Made by a program: the position numbers and the translations under genes
Shown: positions 22,901 through 35,601 of the stretch, one piece after another
Layout: each line of letters begins with the position of its first letter
How positions within the stretch are numbered: the stretch's first letter is position 1
Notes under the pieces: model-generated
The model's input: the letters and a program-made list of their open reading frames with translations, nothing else
The model's database searches: none
Told to the model about the DNA's origin: nothing
Assembly: GCA_002633005.1 (NCBI GenBank)
Contig: NMRA01000231.1
Location: 86,351 to 150,350, forward strand
Source: Phoronis australis
Taxonomy: Eukaryota; Phoronida; Phoronidae
Direction of reading: 5' to 3'
DNA length: 64,000 bases

Positions 22901-25900
22901 AGGCTTCGATTAAAATTGACATCTTACCAGCAGCTTCTGTTTTTTTCATCATCACTCAGTTTCCATTTTCTTTAAAAAATGAAGCAATTTTCTTCATTGC
23001 ACAGTGGAGCAGACGACGGAAAGGGAGTCGTAGTTCCCAGCGCCACTGCCGGTTGCCTGGGATATCGCGGGAAATCCTATACTTAGCCATAGTTCCGTTA
23101 CGATTGCGCCGTGTTCCGAATTTGACACTTAAAATTGCACACATTTAAATCTTGTTTTTTAAAATTTAATTAATAAACTCAACATTTCCCTACGCTCTTG
23201 CTGTTTTATTTTTTGCGGCAGCCAAGGGGGGGTGGATGTGGGCCTCCTGGGCCCCCTAAATCCGCCTATGTAACAGGGTTTACGAGTTATGCTTGCACTA
23301 CAAATATCGCTGAAACCTTTGTTTATGATTGCCAGCACCATAGTCGTGAGACACATACGCTGAACACGGTCGCCAAAGAGTCATATATGTGCTCTTAACA
23401 GTTTGATCGAAACAGAGAGTTCGTTCGAGGTATTCATCTTCACCAATAATCCTTTCCTAGTAAAAATCTTCGAAAAGGTTCTATTCATAGAATTTCTTAA
23501 GAAAATGTACGGGTATTAATTTCATCGTTCTAAAAGCACCGCAACTATTGCCTGTGTGTAATTCACAAAGTGATCTTCAATGTCTTTCGATTTATTTTGA
23601 GGTAGACTTCTGGAAATATCTCTTACGATGGAGCTCACGATGAAAAAGATGTTGCACGATTGGAAAGACGAAAAATATTCGACACGAAAATTGTCTTATG
23701 ATGTGACAAATAAACTGACGGCAATAACTCTTGAAGACAAAAGTCATTAAATGCACAACAGTGTTGCCTGTTGACGATTTTTATACACACTCGCTCAAAC
23801 TATTATATGTCGATCGTCCGCAGGACTATTCTGGTTATTTGTCTTGGCGTTCTTCTCTACATGTACGGTTGTCCTGCGGCTGATCAACAAATACACAGAG
23901 TTTGAGCGACTATGTGCCGTGTCAACCGACAATACAATCGTGCGTTTAATGAATTCTGTCTATGGTACATAGATAACGGTATATCATTAGTTGAAAACCA
24001 CTTGCAGGTTCCAATGTGCCTTCACTGGTGTTTCCCAGATCCGCAGTCACGAATGGCACTCAGTGGACAGGCAGTTATCAACAACCCTTTTGTTAAATAA
24101 CTTGATGCCTCGATTATATGATTCTCGTGTTTTTGGTTTGGGGTGATTCCAAACTGGAATGCAACTTATTTCCGATAACAGCACTATAGGCCCTCTTCTT
24201 ACCTTGTTCGTCAACCGCGTGTATTAATTCATGACCCATCAGCGTTCCCAGCGAGCCAAAGTTCATGAACCCTGGCAGGGTGCTTTTGTAAAGTGGGAAC
24301 TGCATGATTCCAGCTGGTACAAACAGGTTGTTCCAAGGATTGTAAAAATGGGCGGTAATGTCATAAGCACTGTAGGGCCACGCGCTTCTGTCTACGCCTT
24401 TGACCAGTCGATTGGTCCAGTCGGACTTTTGAAACTTGTACAGATTCAGCAGGTTTTGGAAGTAGTCTCCTGTGTCTACTGTCAGCTGTAAACGAAAGCA
24501 AAGTTCAGTAATTGTCAATCTGTTCTGGAGACTCGTTGCATGTCGGATTAGCAGTGCCGCATAAAAACTTGTGCAAAATGTCAAACCGTACGTACCAACA
24601 AGAAATTGTCTTTGTGCAATACAAAGTGCGACGATTAGTGGCGGAAGTAAAATTTCCGTCATCTGCGCCATCTTTCCTCTGCTTACTTACCTTTTCGTAG
24701 AAATCGTCCAACATATGATCGTTATTGGGAGCCATCATATCTGGGTAGCCAAGTTTGTCAACGATGGCGTCAATCTGGAAATAGGCTGTAAATATTACTT
24801 TGAGCTTCTTTCTGTCTTACTGTAGGCTCATGTCTCCTACTATGCTTCAGAGGATGACGGAAGTCGACCACAGGTTTCTTATGTCATCAAACGCTAATAA
24901 AAGAAGAACCCTTGATCATGCCCGGCAACGGCCTCGCCTCAAATGCATCATTTGTCAAGAGTCTCTTACAGGAATTCCAGGTTTTTAGAACTAGTTGCAT
25001 GCCACTGAGTTCGCAAAATGCGGGACCCCTATGAGTGACTATTACCCGTCATTTTATCTAAGATCCATTGGATCGAACATCAAAATACGCTTAGATGACA
25101 TTATCTCGTCATCCATAATATGACAATATATCTACAGTTAACAGAGGCGGATCTACAGTGGGACTTCAGGGGGCTTAACCCCCCCCCCGCCCTCGGGACA
25201 GGATCAAAAATAAAAATTAAAAAAATCGCCAGAAAAACGAAATCAGCTTATAAAAACCACAACATACATGGGAGGGGGGAACCCCGTGAGGGGGAAAACC
25301 CCCTCCCGACCTTCCTTCCGCTCGAATCTTAACTCCCCCCCTTACTGAAAACGTAGATCTGCCACTGACTACAAATGCACACACATTGTAGTCTTCAAGA
25401 TTTTTATTCGTTGCGTCGCGCCCATGACGTATTGCTTGTTTCTACACTTATTAAAAAATAAATACCAATGCGCTTCTAACTTCCGTAAACAATCTCGCTT
25501 ACGATTCTTGTTACCGGATAGGAAGCTTGAACAATCACACTGAAAACAAACTCACTTTTGCTAAAGCAGCCGTCCTCGTATCGCTGTCCATCCAACTTGC
25601 ACCATTAACCATATCCTTTAATGTCGTTTTCATGTATTTGAACATACCATCCACCGTCTGTTTGTCACTGGCGCTAAAGTGGTCGCGCACGAAGAGCCCT
25701 CCAAATGCAGTCTGCATCGAGTTGCCAATGAAACGAAAGCAATACTTCCAGTTGCCCAGAAACTCTTTCCGGCCAGTCCGCGCAACGTAGAACTCGCGGT
25801 TGGCGTGTACGTAATCCCACGATAGATCCTGCGCAAAGGAGGAGCTGACTCGCCACACGAGGTAGTTATTCAGAATCCTGAAAAATAGCCATGGTTTACA

Positions 25901-28900
25901 ACTCTACATTACAAATCAACCAACGTCATGCAGTATCGTAATAGCTCCGTAGATGGCAGCAGTAACGGATAAACTAACTAACTCAGACCATGTTTCGAAA
26001 TTATCTGTCATAGTCAGGTTTTGGAAGGGCTGTGAAAATGATTAAAATTAACCTTAGTTATTTTTATATGGCGTTTTAGCCTTTCAAAATATAACAGAAA
26101 TTTTACAACTTCATTCATACTGGGCTTTTCACTGTGTTGTATTCATTTTCACGCTACGCCTTTAAAGCAAGAAGCTATGATTAAAGGCACTTGCTGTTGT
26201 GAAATTGCCTCAAATGATTCCTTAGACAAAATAAGTGTGATTTGTGGGCTTAATAAGAACTGCCAATTAGTCATTTTTCAGACCAAATCATAACCTGAAA
26301 ATTTATGAGCTAGTGCTAAAGAAATAACTAACTGCGGGTATCCCGCAAGGTTCCCCAGTCAAGAGATCATTTCTAAACAGAGTTGTATAAGGCAAGACTA
26401 ATGTCATAACGGTGAGATAAATCAAAATGTTTGACAGAATTGCGCGGTTTAATTCCTTAGTGCGCACCAACACTGAATTGTTTTAACCAAAAGTCACACA
26501 CTCCCCAATTACACGTTTGTGTGTAATAGGAAGTAGTCTTGAAAAATAATTATATACCCCCAAAGGTCATAAAAAGTAAGTCCAAGGTCAACTGGTGTGT
26601 AAAGCCAAGTACATTGATGTCGGGTATTAAGACCAAACGCCATAATATGAGATGATCAAAATTCAGAAAAACAAACATTCCTTTTTACACCCGACGACCC
26701 AAGGAAACCAGTAAACCAGGGAATTGAGATAAAGTCATTTAAACATAAAATTGACATCGTACAACGAAGTTAATTGATTTCCAAAAGGATTTCAATCTTT
26801 GTTTAGGTAGTTGTTCTCTATGCAAACGTTGGTCCATAAAAATAAACACGCGCACGCACCCAGCTTTACATGTATTTATCATGGTAACTTCCGTCACTGT
26901 ATCAGATCACTGTGTAATGTAACAACGCATTACGTGGACTGATGGGAGCTGACCATGTGCAGCTCAGTGAATGCCATTTACAGTGACTGGAGAACAGCGA
27001 CTATATTTACTGGCTAAAAAGAATATTACACTTACCTGTTTTTGTCGTTTCCTAAACTGTTTATTAAACCCGTAACTTGCTTTAAGTAGTTCTGCTCAAG
27101 AAGAACCACCTGCGTGTCAGCATTAACGTTTTGTCCAAACATATATTGGAAGAACCTCAGCCAGTCCATCTGTAATAGTATGTTGATGTTGTCAATGCCG
27201 AACTACATTTGAGAACCACAAATTCAACGGGAGCGGTTAACGCTGCTTTGTGCTCTATGAATACTTTGATTATGTTGTCGAGGCATATACGCCAATTTCT
27301 GATGTCGAGTTACCGAAGATAGAAGTGTAGAATACACTATGCTTGTTTTGACACCTTCGCTGTTTGCCGGTGAGTGCTCCATGTGACGGCGCTGATACGC
27401 CGTAAAATGTAACAATTTCGTAAAATGTAACAATTGTTACATTTTATGTCATTGTTACATTTTACGTTGCTAGGCCTCTCCTAAAACTTAACAAGTTGTT
27501 ACATTTTATGAAATGGTATCAATTTGCGTCGAACGCACATGCGAGAAATATACCATTGTTACATTTTACGAAAACGACGTCACATTCCATGAGTTTGCAT
27601 GGTATTTGTCAAACGGAGGAAAATCCTTCACACACTTAAAGTTTTCTTATCGTTAAAGCGTTCTTGTAATCTTTTGTTGGCGCTCATAAACCCATTGTGT
27701 ATCCGACATTAAAGTGAACACACCTCCCTTGCTAAGAACAACAATGCCATCGTGTTTTGCTAATATTTATCGTATTTCTCCTGGAACGAACGACAATGAC
27801 AAAATTTTTCATGGAGAATTCCATTTTGGATTAAAAAACACCAGCTTTAGTCCACGATAGTTTGGTTTATTTCGACCTTGGAGTCATCGCTAATGCAGTA
27901 ATTACCCTGCTTCACACAAAAGGAGTAAAATCAAAGTTTCTGATGCCGGCGGGTGCTGTCTACCACCTTAGTTACGAATGACAATTTCTCAAAGACATTG
28001 TAGTGGAAGGAAATAAAAGCATGCATTTATTGAAAGGTTGAAAGATTTTGCCAAAGCAACAGCAAAATATCGCCTTTGAGAAAAGCGAGCCACTAGCTTA
28101 AAGAAGTGACGGCATAGCAACGAAAGAAATATCATTGTTCCTGTGACGTCAAGCTTGTCTGAAATAGTGGTGATAACAACAGGTCAAACCGTGACGTGTA
28201 TACGTAAAAGTGGGAAGCTTAACTGGGGAAATAGAAAATATTTTGCACTCTGAAGGGACATGAACATTTTGCTCATACCGGGTCAAGGTCGATAGTTTAA
28301 AGGGACAATAGTCAAAAAAATTGACTGTCGGCCTTTCGCACTATAAAAACAGGCACTTTCTCTTTCCATTATCTTTTAAAATGAAATGTGAATTGAAATT
28401 GCTATTTGGTCAATGGTCGTTAGTTCGAAGTACATGTCAATAAGGACAAAGATTGGACATTCTATTATTAATGGACGTGAAGTCACGTGTCTCATGAGGC
28501 GCCACTTTTTGTGTTGCAGCTACTTTTTGTGTCACGGATGCGAGTAAACTGGCTGAATCAACTGCCAGGTTACCGAGTCACGTGACACTTTCTGCGTCAT
28601 CCCACAATTCTACGCTCTGGGATGCGCACGCGTCGATTTTAGCTAACCGTTAAAGCAAGTGGTGAAGAAAAAAAATTGTAATATTCATGTTGAATTATGT
28701 TCATTACAAAGATGTAGGAACATGCATTATCTGCCAGATATCTGAAGCATCTTATAGCAACGGAAGTGGAAAATAAAATGTTGCATGCTTCGCAATAAAG
28801 TAAAAGTCATGAGATTTCTGGGCGTTATAACTCTACTGTTCTCAAAGGTTAAGGTTTCGCTCGACTGCCGGCTGTGTCCGCGATTTCCATAAACAAATCT

Positions 28901-31900
28901 GCACGCAATATTTATTATTTGTAAGGAAAGGCTTCCTCATCAAGTTCTACTACTAGTCAGAGAGCGGAGAGAACGAGAGTTACCAGTCATCACTCTTAGA
29001 ACCTAAACACGTTGAAGACGCATCTAAGAAGAAACTTATGTACAGTAGGACCTTATTTTCAAGTCTGTACATTCAGATAAATATTCACAAATCTATATAA
29101 TTTAACTCAGTAAAAGTATACATTTACAGAAAACAGAAAGTATGTAAATTTTGATTACTGAGTTTTGCTAATGTGCCAGATCGACTATGTCACGTGATCA
29201 TGTCTTTAGTAAAATTCAGCAAAACATGAAAAATGCAATTGATAACAATGACAGTATCACTAACATGACCGAATTTCGGTTGATGTAAATATTGAAGATA
29301 ACATCTCAAAAACGATTTTACAATTTTCGTTAGGTTAAATTTCGCTTTCGATTTTAGTCAACTTTCGTTTTTTACAAAAATCATAAAAGTCTTATTTTGG
29401 TAGCCTGTTTTAAATAAATCATAACTGTCTGACAGCGTTTTGTGGAAGAGAGCGCAAAGCGTAGTACACGTATCCGGGCGTTGCATATGAATCCAATTAG
29501 CCATCTCTGAGATATGAAAATCTCGGACATTCTAAGTCGTACATCACTTTAAAGCGGGGGAAAATAGTACACTCAGTCCATTACCTGCTTCTTGAAGGTA
29601 ACTAAATTAAGATGAAATGCCCCTTTACATGTAAATTTCAAACACCACTACTCCCACCCGGATACGTAATCATTGCCGACATTTTCAAAGCACATTTTGT
29701 TTAGTGGAGAATATTTGGCAGGAATACATGCAGTTACCCTTAAAAATCTGGATGGTAACAACATTTATTAGTCTAAATTTCTGGAATCTGGAGTGCAAGG
29801 GCATTTGAATTCTTGTTTCCTCTTTTGCACCGCGGAAGTTGCGAATTGGTGAATTTAGGAACTAAATCGCAATTTTTGGTCATATTGAGCATCTCAATTT
29901 TTTAGGTAGACGTAGAAAGGCAAAAAACATACTTTTGTTAAATTTCTTCATCTCTGAGAAATCCCATCGACTTTGCTCGTTTAAGTCGTGCCTTTTTTCA
30001 TCTGTCCTGACGAGACAGGGTGCGAACAACGGTTTTTTTTTACTCAGGCGAGTGATAACGTCAAAATCAGCCACTCGAACTGTGGTCTTTGCTTACAATG
30101 TACAGTAGCTGTCATGACGGGGAATTCTGGGACATTTTGTATGAATGCTTCCGGCTTGTACTGTTTCTTCGTGTGGAGTGGCTTTCTAACACATGATGCC
30201 TAAGGCACTTTTTGTTACTTACGAATCCATATCTGGTATTCAGATCTGTTATGGACAATCTATTGACAGGATGGTGAGCGTCGTCTGTCGGTTGGGTCCA
30301 CTGAGTAATCTGAAATGCACATGTCCGTAAACATCACGTTTGGCCTTCCGTTATGGTAAGTTCCAAGCTTTCCACACCATGCGCGCACCCAGCCTTTAAC
30401 ATGGGGGGGGCTCGAATTTTTATCAAAGTTGACCTTTTGCTAAAAGAAAAGCGGGAGGACTAAAAAACGGGGTACCACCTTCAGGTCTGTGAACTGTGCG
30501 ACTGCGCCTTTGTAGTGGACTTTTGTCTAATTTTCTCGGACTTTTTTTATCTCCGAGGCGGACCTTTTTACCCAATTCGCCAAATGGGGGCTCATTCGAG
30601 CCCCCCTAGCCCCCCCCCCCCTTCTGGGTGCGCGCCGGCATGCACACAGACGTCATTGCTAGGTCAATTTACTAAAGAATACCTGTAATGACTAAAATTT
30701 GACGTTTAAAAACAAGAAAACTGAAATAGTTCAACTGACATGTATTTACCAAAACATGTCGTATGAAACCTTCGTCATAACCGTAGAAGTCATAGTACAA
30801 CGTAAAGCTTACTTAGTTATTTAACTTGCGCCGGTAACAAATCTCACCCCCATCTCGCTCGCTCCCTGCCTCCCTCTCTCCCCGTCTGCACCGTGGTACA
30901 TGGGACTTTATTATTAATAAGTCGTGTCTTAACGGGTTTTCTACTAAAGCCATGATTTAAAATTCCACAACTGGTTTCAATATACTGAAACTAAACATAG
31001 GGCATTTTTGAAAGCTTCACTTAGTTTCAGGCCCTGAAATTTTGAAAAATCCTTAACTATAGGGCCTTTTTATATCTCATAATTTTGTCTTTTCCAGTTT
31101 TGGGTTATTCACATATTTCTACCGATTTTTCCATTTCCATTTTTTATTTGTACATTGTATATAGGGGACCTTCTTATTAGCGGCCGAAAACCTTTAAAAA
31201 ATCCTCCTAATTTAAATCGCAGTTACTTAATCATTGTATTATGTCTCAATGTAAATAAATAAAACTGTCACTCTTTCTTTTGTTCATGCTGTAGCACGAA
31301 CCTTCTTGGTAGATCTCATTGGCAGATTCGTTACAAACTCAAAAAATTGAACAAGAACGGTCTTTAAACGAAAACACTCCACGCGTAATTAGTAATCTTT
31401 CAGCAGTGAGAAGTTCAGCGTGACCTCCCAATTGAAGTACCAGGTCAGTCCTTACGATATTTTCCAGCAGTGCAGGAGCTGTATCAACGTACAGTGTGTA
31501 TTTGTTATTTATCTAACCTGCGATTAACACTCTAACCGGTGTCACAGGTCTAACCAAAACAAAACTACAGAGAAGATTGAATAGGAATTGTGATAACGTT
31601 TTAATTGTCATGTTGATACATTTTACCAATGCGCGATTTCAACGTGACCGCTATTTTTATGACGCAATGAATACATGGCGGCCCAAGTGCAGAATTGTTC
31701 AGTGGTGGATTACGTAGAGAGATGAATTAACTCCGCTTTTCACCCGTTTTGTTCTGATGAACATCTATTTTTCACAGCGCAGCTGCGTTGCATAGATTAC
31801 TTTTTCGAAAACCCGAGATCACACAAGATTGAGAAGTGTATGGGTGGCGCAGCACTGAAAAAAGTGGGGGACTGTAGCCCTCCCCCCAGCCCCCCACGGT

Positions 31901-34900
31901 GCGCCGCCCATGAAGTGGTGGCCATCCATCACAAGCCAAGCACGTTTTTAATCACGCTCCACTCGCCAAAGCCTCGCATCTACGGAATCCGTTCCAGGTT
32001 AGAATTAAACTCACATTTGCCAGTTTGGTTTCGAAGTCTATCACGTCATTGACGATGGTGGTGACAACTGCTTGGTTGTCGTCTAAACCTTTGTCTCTTC
32101 GTAGTAGTTGGACAATTGTCGTCACAAAGGTTTTATATCCATTCAAAATCTGTAAACAAAAGTTGAAAAATGACACAAATTGTACAGTACAAGTACTCCT
32201 CGTATGTGAAGTGGTTGTTTCACGAACTACTGTACTGTGTAATTTACGGTGATTTTGTTTCAACATACCTGCACCTGTGATACAAGACTACTTGTTACAT
32301 TGACATGTTGAGAAGCATTTCTTTACATGTATATCTGCAACAGAGCCGAACATACAGTGCAATTTGAATTTCGTTCACAGAAAAACACCAGAAACGATAC
32401 GAATAGCCCTGCATGTGTATTTCACGTTTTTGCACTATCTCAATTTTTTTATCGTTCATGAAAAGTCAAACCCAATGTCATCCAACTGTGGTGGCCAGTT
32501 TTTCGGTGCACCGTCACTGGCATAAAAGTATAAAGTTAAACATGATACAATGTAAACGAAAACATACAACAGTGTATTAGTGATTTTCGACCAGTGATGG
32601 CCGGCCGGGGCAGGGACAAAGTTATAGTAGATTAACAATATTTGCTGGAATTGTTTGCAACGTACCCCTTGCGCCCTAGGGTCTGAATAATACGTCCAGT
32701 ACATCCCCAAGCCGGCGTAATCAATCTGTAAAACAAACATTTCGATTAATGAGTACTGCTAACAACTCTCAATACACATCTTAAATGACAACTATTTAAT
32801 TATAGTGTAACTAAAGCATGACATGTACATGAAAGCGTAGACAGTTACAATTTTCGCTAAATGTCTTTAAATTAGTTTTTGCGAAGGCAGTAACTTGACA
32901 TTGTTCATGAAACACAAAAGTGATGCCAATAAAAGGGAAGCCATAAAACCGCACCTTCTGTGGAGGCAGTTGGTCACGTGGTCAACTAGATCCTTATTCA
33001 GATTGGACGAAAGAAGTTCTAGGCTTGGGAAGAGCTGACAAGTGTTCGCTGCTTCGGGCAGAGCTCATGTTTCTTGACACGGCGGGTTAATGGGCGGATC
33101 CAGAATTTTCCAAAGGGGGTCGGATCAAGGAGTTTTTAAAATGGGGGTCTAAGTCAACAATCTGAAAATTCTGGATTTGATATCACTTAAATCAAGGGAA
33201 AAGGGGGGTCCGAACACCCTTGATCCCTGGATCTGCCCATGGGTTTGATTGGGTCAATATGATAGTCAAGGTAATTCTAGACTGGATTTGTTGTAACCAT
33301 TTTTCTATTCACAACAGTACAAAGATACAACGGCATTGCTTTGGAAGAGTCTACCAGGGTATTTACATTGAAAAGGTAGGCTACACATGGAAATGGAATG
33401 TTCCCCGCAGAAGTTCATAACTCTACACTATAACCCCATACAGCGGTGTAGTTTTTCAATGAAACTCTTTTGAACGGACTCTTTTTCGAGTCTACTCTCG
33501 AAACGTAATGGTATCGTAGCTTTCCAGATTCCCCCCCCCCGCCCCACCCCCAAAAAACTTAGTTGCTCCTCAGGGAGGAGAGCCGATTGGTCTAAAAAGA
33601 ATGAAGTTTTAGCATCAAAAGTATCAGTTGAGTAGAGGTTCGACATTCCAGCATTGGCGACGCGACCACGCCTGCATACGCGCACCCAGTCTTTAATACG
33701 GGAGGTTCGAATCTCCGAAGTGGACCTTTTGCTAACAAAAAGCCGGGGTGCGCGCATGCGCCTGCATGTAATATAGACAAAACAGTATGAATCTGCAACC
33801 AAAATAATCGGTAACTGGGTGAGACAGACCTACAGGGTGTATCCCCCTGTTATCCGGCGCTCTTTCCTCTTTTCTAAGAATCTTGATTCAAGTTATTTTT
33901 GTCTTAAGTTTAAGATTTTTCTCAACTTCCAAACTTTGAAACTTCCATATCCGGTAAGATTAAAACAAAACTCCATGATTAAAAAACGTAAGTCAAACTT
34001 AAGAGCTCTTTATTGAAACGGTCTGGCGACAACTTTAAGTTTTATCTTAAAATTGACTTAAATTTAAGATTTGTCTTAGCTTAAGTCAGTTGGAACGGAC
34101 CCCTGCTTTGAAATAAATCTCTCTATTGCCTTTACGGCTAACTTAGATAAAATCTGAAATGTACTAGTTTTACACATTTCTTCTTGTGAAATTGCATCAA
34201 CGTGCTTCCTTGTGAGCGGTTACTGCATGCCTACTCGTGTCCTTTTTGAGAGATTACAATTTCACAGTAATGTCATAGTATGGGGATTTGTGCCCTAGGA
34301 ATATCTAAATTAAAGATAACAACAGAGGTTGGGGATATCAACCTTGCAATTTCGATTTTTGCTGGTTGCCTACTACTTTATCACCCTGGAGTTGATAACC
34401 AAAAATAATTTTGAGGAAGACGTTTTCTCGCACACAAAATGAATAACAAGGAATTTTTGAATGGATGAAACTCTTCAATTCGTAGTAGCTGTCGTTGTAA
34501 AGATGTTAAGAGTTTAAGGCGGTTACGTAACATAAACCCGCCTCCCATCACCATAACAAGCTTTGGATTTAAATCACGTAAATGAAATTGATCTCAAAAT
34601 ACTCCTCTGTCAAACTGAAGGTGATTTCGGGGCTGCGGAAGAACCATTCATTGTTGATTGAAACCAGGCTCTGCATTTTGGTTTGTCACAACGTACGCCT
34701 ACATGTACGTGTAATTTAATGCACTGAGCATATGGTCTCAATGAGTAACGAACTGTGGGCAAACCCATGAAGCATTCTCATCTGAGCACGAAACAAGTTG
34801 CGACCAACTTTTCGTAAGTGAATGGTCTTAATCAAAATTGCCTTCTTGGACTGAAATTTGATTTTAAGTCACTTTAAATAAGCTAGGAGGGATTGCGTGT

Positions 34901-35601
34901 AAGGAATATTTTTAGTGTCAATATTAGACCCCACCTCCTAAGATGTTGCTTACCTGTATGACGTTTCTGTCCTTCGTAGCAGCATCCGGAGCAACTTTGA
35001 ACCCGAACAACGCATTGTTCCAGTAATCAACATGAACTCTGGAGAACTGGTCTGTAAAGTCATAGCCGCCATTTGTTGGTGGATAGGTTTGGTCAAATCC
35101 ATACCAACCATTCATATTCATTATTGCATTGATCAGTTTTTGTCCACCCGCTTTTTGGTTTTCGTACGTATCTATGCATGACTTGAAAAGTTCTTTGATT
35201 TTCCTCTCCCAAGAGTTCGTTGACGTCCGTTTAATGGGGGACTCCAGGACTTCTCGTAAGCGCTCTGCGTTACGGTCACTCAACTGATTCAACACCGTTA
35301 CCTGAGAGTGATCCGGCGGTAAAAAGTTTATCGATTGCCAACCGGAGCAAGCGTAGCTGAAGAAATCCGTACATGGATCGACGGATTTATTGAGATGAGT
35401 CAATACATAAGAAGAGGCAGAGAGGCAGTTTTTGTCCACGCATGTATTCACCTTATCTGACCAATGAATGCCAAGACCAACGGCGAGACCCACGGTTAGC
35501 ACGAAAAAGACGCCAGCGAGAATAGCTATCACGATCTCTCTTGTTCCCCACGCCGCCTTGGTGAAAGTGGGCCACAGAGACTCACTGTCCTTGTCCGCCA
35601 T
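16977..35601 (-). CDS. M13 (neprilysin/ECE-like) metallopeptidase A, third zinc ligand replaced
   Basis: Type II membrane M13 protein; family members cleave peptides outside the cell. Exons in transcript order: 35601-34954, 32725-32666, 32149-32015, 30309-30223, 27169-27036, 25877-25556, 24774-24691, 24485-24203, 21144-20999, 19988-19821, 17607-17534, 17076-16977. They sum to 2241 nt, 746 residues, with consistent phases. A transmembrane helix (REIVIAILAGVFFVLTVGLA) follows a short cytoplasmic tail; the ectodomain opens with the conserved Cys pattern (PCTDFFSYACSGW). HELIH at residues 575-579 gives two zinc His and the catalytic Glu. The motif equivalent to ENIAD reads RAIAE (644-648), so the third ligand is Arg. 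The neprilysin Asn-Ala motif is AH here. It ends CSMF. An in-frame ATG at 35622 is an alternative start; the one at 35601 has the better context. A microexon like the 33-nt one in paralogue B may be missed between 30309 and 32015. Confidence 0.92.
18104..18300. repeat. 98-bp tandem repeat, two units
   Basis: GACAACCNTCTTCACGGCCG begins both units at 18104 and 18202 and each continues through CTCATTGTAGGTTA and a GGxACCCTAxCAAAAAT block. The units have diverged. The allelic duplication below starts inside the second unit, so this repeat may have confused the assembler. Confidence 0.7.
18217..18923 (+). repeat. first copy of a 0.71-kb direct duplication (likely allelic)
   Basis: Begins GGCCGCAAACAAGCGCTCTC and ends CGGATGTGGACCAGT directly before the N at 18924. 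The following 706 bases repeat it with about one base of length difference and scattered substitutions. It lies in M13-A intron 10 and contains no exon. Confidence 0.88.
18924..18924. other. single-base assembly gap (N)
   Basis: The left flank ends with the last base of one copy and the right flank starts with the first base of the next, as at 11352. Confidence 0.9.
18925..19630 (+). repeat. second copy of the 0.71-kb direct duplication
   Basis: Begins GGCCGCAAACAAGCGTTCTC and runs to GTGGACCAGT before continuing into unique sequence and M13-A exon 10. It is nearly identical to 18217-18923. Confidence 0.88.
19821..19988 (-). CDS. M13-A exon 10: degenerate third zinc-ligand exon
   Basis: 168 nt, 56 codons, flanked by a TAAATTAG acceptor and a CAG|GTTAGT donor. 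It encodes QYAGRAIAETYGVQNAFLSY then LPGLGLTSEQAFFVAYGQ. Alignment on the GL/GVxxAYxxY block places Arg644 at the zinc-binding Glu of neprilysin (Glu646) and Glu648 at Asp650. The codon is CGA, at least two substitutions from a Glu codon, so one sequencing error is an unlikely cause. Confidence 0.88.
20812..20924. mobile_element. MITE-like element near M13-A exon 9
   Basis: Starts GTAACGCTAGTGTCTCG, carries the core GTGATATCGCCTTGTATTTT and AGCATGTGA, and ends with TACGAGACAG, partly the inverse of its start. A relative with the same layout lies at 50927-51059 in the paralogous gene. It sits about 75 bases beyond the exon 9 donor. Confidence 0.6.
22356..22390. repeat. solitary TIR-like fragment
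   Basis: AGTAGCGGATCTTGGATATC followed by a G-run resembles one end of the GGCGGATC-type elements at 25142 and 33091. No matching second end was found, so it may be a remnant. Confidence 0.35.
22560..22640 (-). mobile_element. tRNA-derived SINE head
   Basis: Read on the minus strand, GGTGGAGTGGTTAAGTACG resembles an internal polymerase III A box and GAATTCGAGTCTG a B box about 30 bases later. The sequence does not fold into a proper tRNA, so I call it a tRNA-derived SINE fragment, not a functional tRNA gene. Confidence 0.5.
24203..24485 (-). CDS. M13-A exon 8: HExxH catalytic exon
   Basis: This exon of 283 nt (phase 0 in, phase 1 out) encodes FYNPWNNLFVPAGIMQFPLY and MGHELIHAVDEQ. His575, Glu576 and His579 are intact, and the VPAG block matches the family. 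The Phe-Asp-Asp after the second His in neprilysin is Val-Asp-Glu here. The paralogous exon in B has exactly the same length, which supports both models. Confidence 0.93.
25142..25368. mobile_element. small TIR element (GGCGGATCTAC family)
   Basis: CAGAGGCGGATCTAC at the left is matched by GTAGATCTGCCACTG at the right, 13 of 15 inverted positions. The interior of about 200 bases has long C and G runs and no coding frame. It lies in M13-A intron 6-7. Confidence 0.65.
27401..27570. repeat. cluster of inverted CGTAAAATGTAACAA units
   Basis: CGTAAAATGTAACAA appears at about 27401 and 27418, and its complement TTGTTACATTTTA(CG) at about 27433, 27452, 27496 and 27556. The inner four can form a long hairpin. 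It is in M13-A intron 4-5 and looks like a nested MITE insertion. Confidence 0.7.
27570..30222. other. M13-A intron sequence without recognised content
   Basis: Most of the intron between exons at 27169 and 30223. It is AT-rich, contains several TCACGTG-type palindromes, and shows no long coding frame or recognisable element. Confidence 0.4.
30378..30643. mobile_element. MITE with GCGCGCACCCAG termini
   Basis: CATGCGCGCACCCAG opens the element and CTGGGTGCGCGCCGGCATG closes it, with a perfect 12-base inverted core. The interior includes GACCTTTTGCTAAAAGAAAA and long G and C homopolymers. A short relative is at 33673. Confidence 0.68.
31840..31911. mobile_element. 72-bp miniature inverted-repeat element
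   Basis: ATGGGTGGCGCAGCAC at the left is inverted as ACGGTGCGCCGCCCAT at the right, separated by a C/G-run interior. This is probably a very short MITE. It is about 100 bases from M13-A exon 3. Confidence 0.55.
33091..33240. mobile_element. 150-bp TIR element (GGCGGATCCAG family)
   Basis: TGGGCGGATCCAGAATTTTC opens and CCTGGATCTGCCCA closes it in inverted orientation. A second internal pair (AGAATTTTC and GAAAATTCT) and G-runs suggest a fold-back MITE. No coding capacity. Confidence 0.65.
33673..33760. mobile_element. short derivative of the GCGCGCACCCAG MITE
   Basis: It starts GCATACGCGCACCCAG and ends GGGGTGCGCGCATGCG, and shares GGACCTTTTGCTAACAAAAA with the element at 30378. It is an internally deleted member of the same family. 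Confidence 0.62.
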
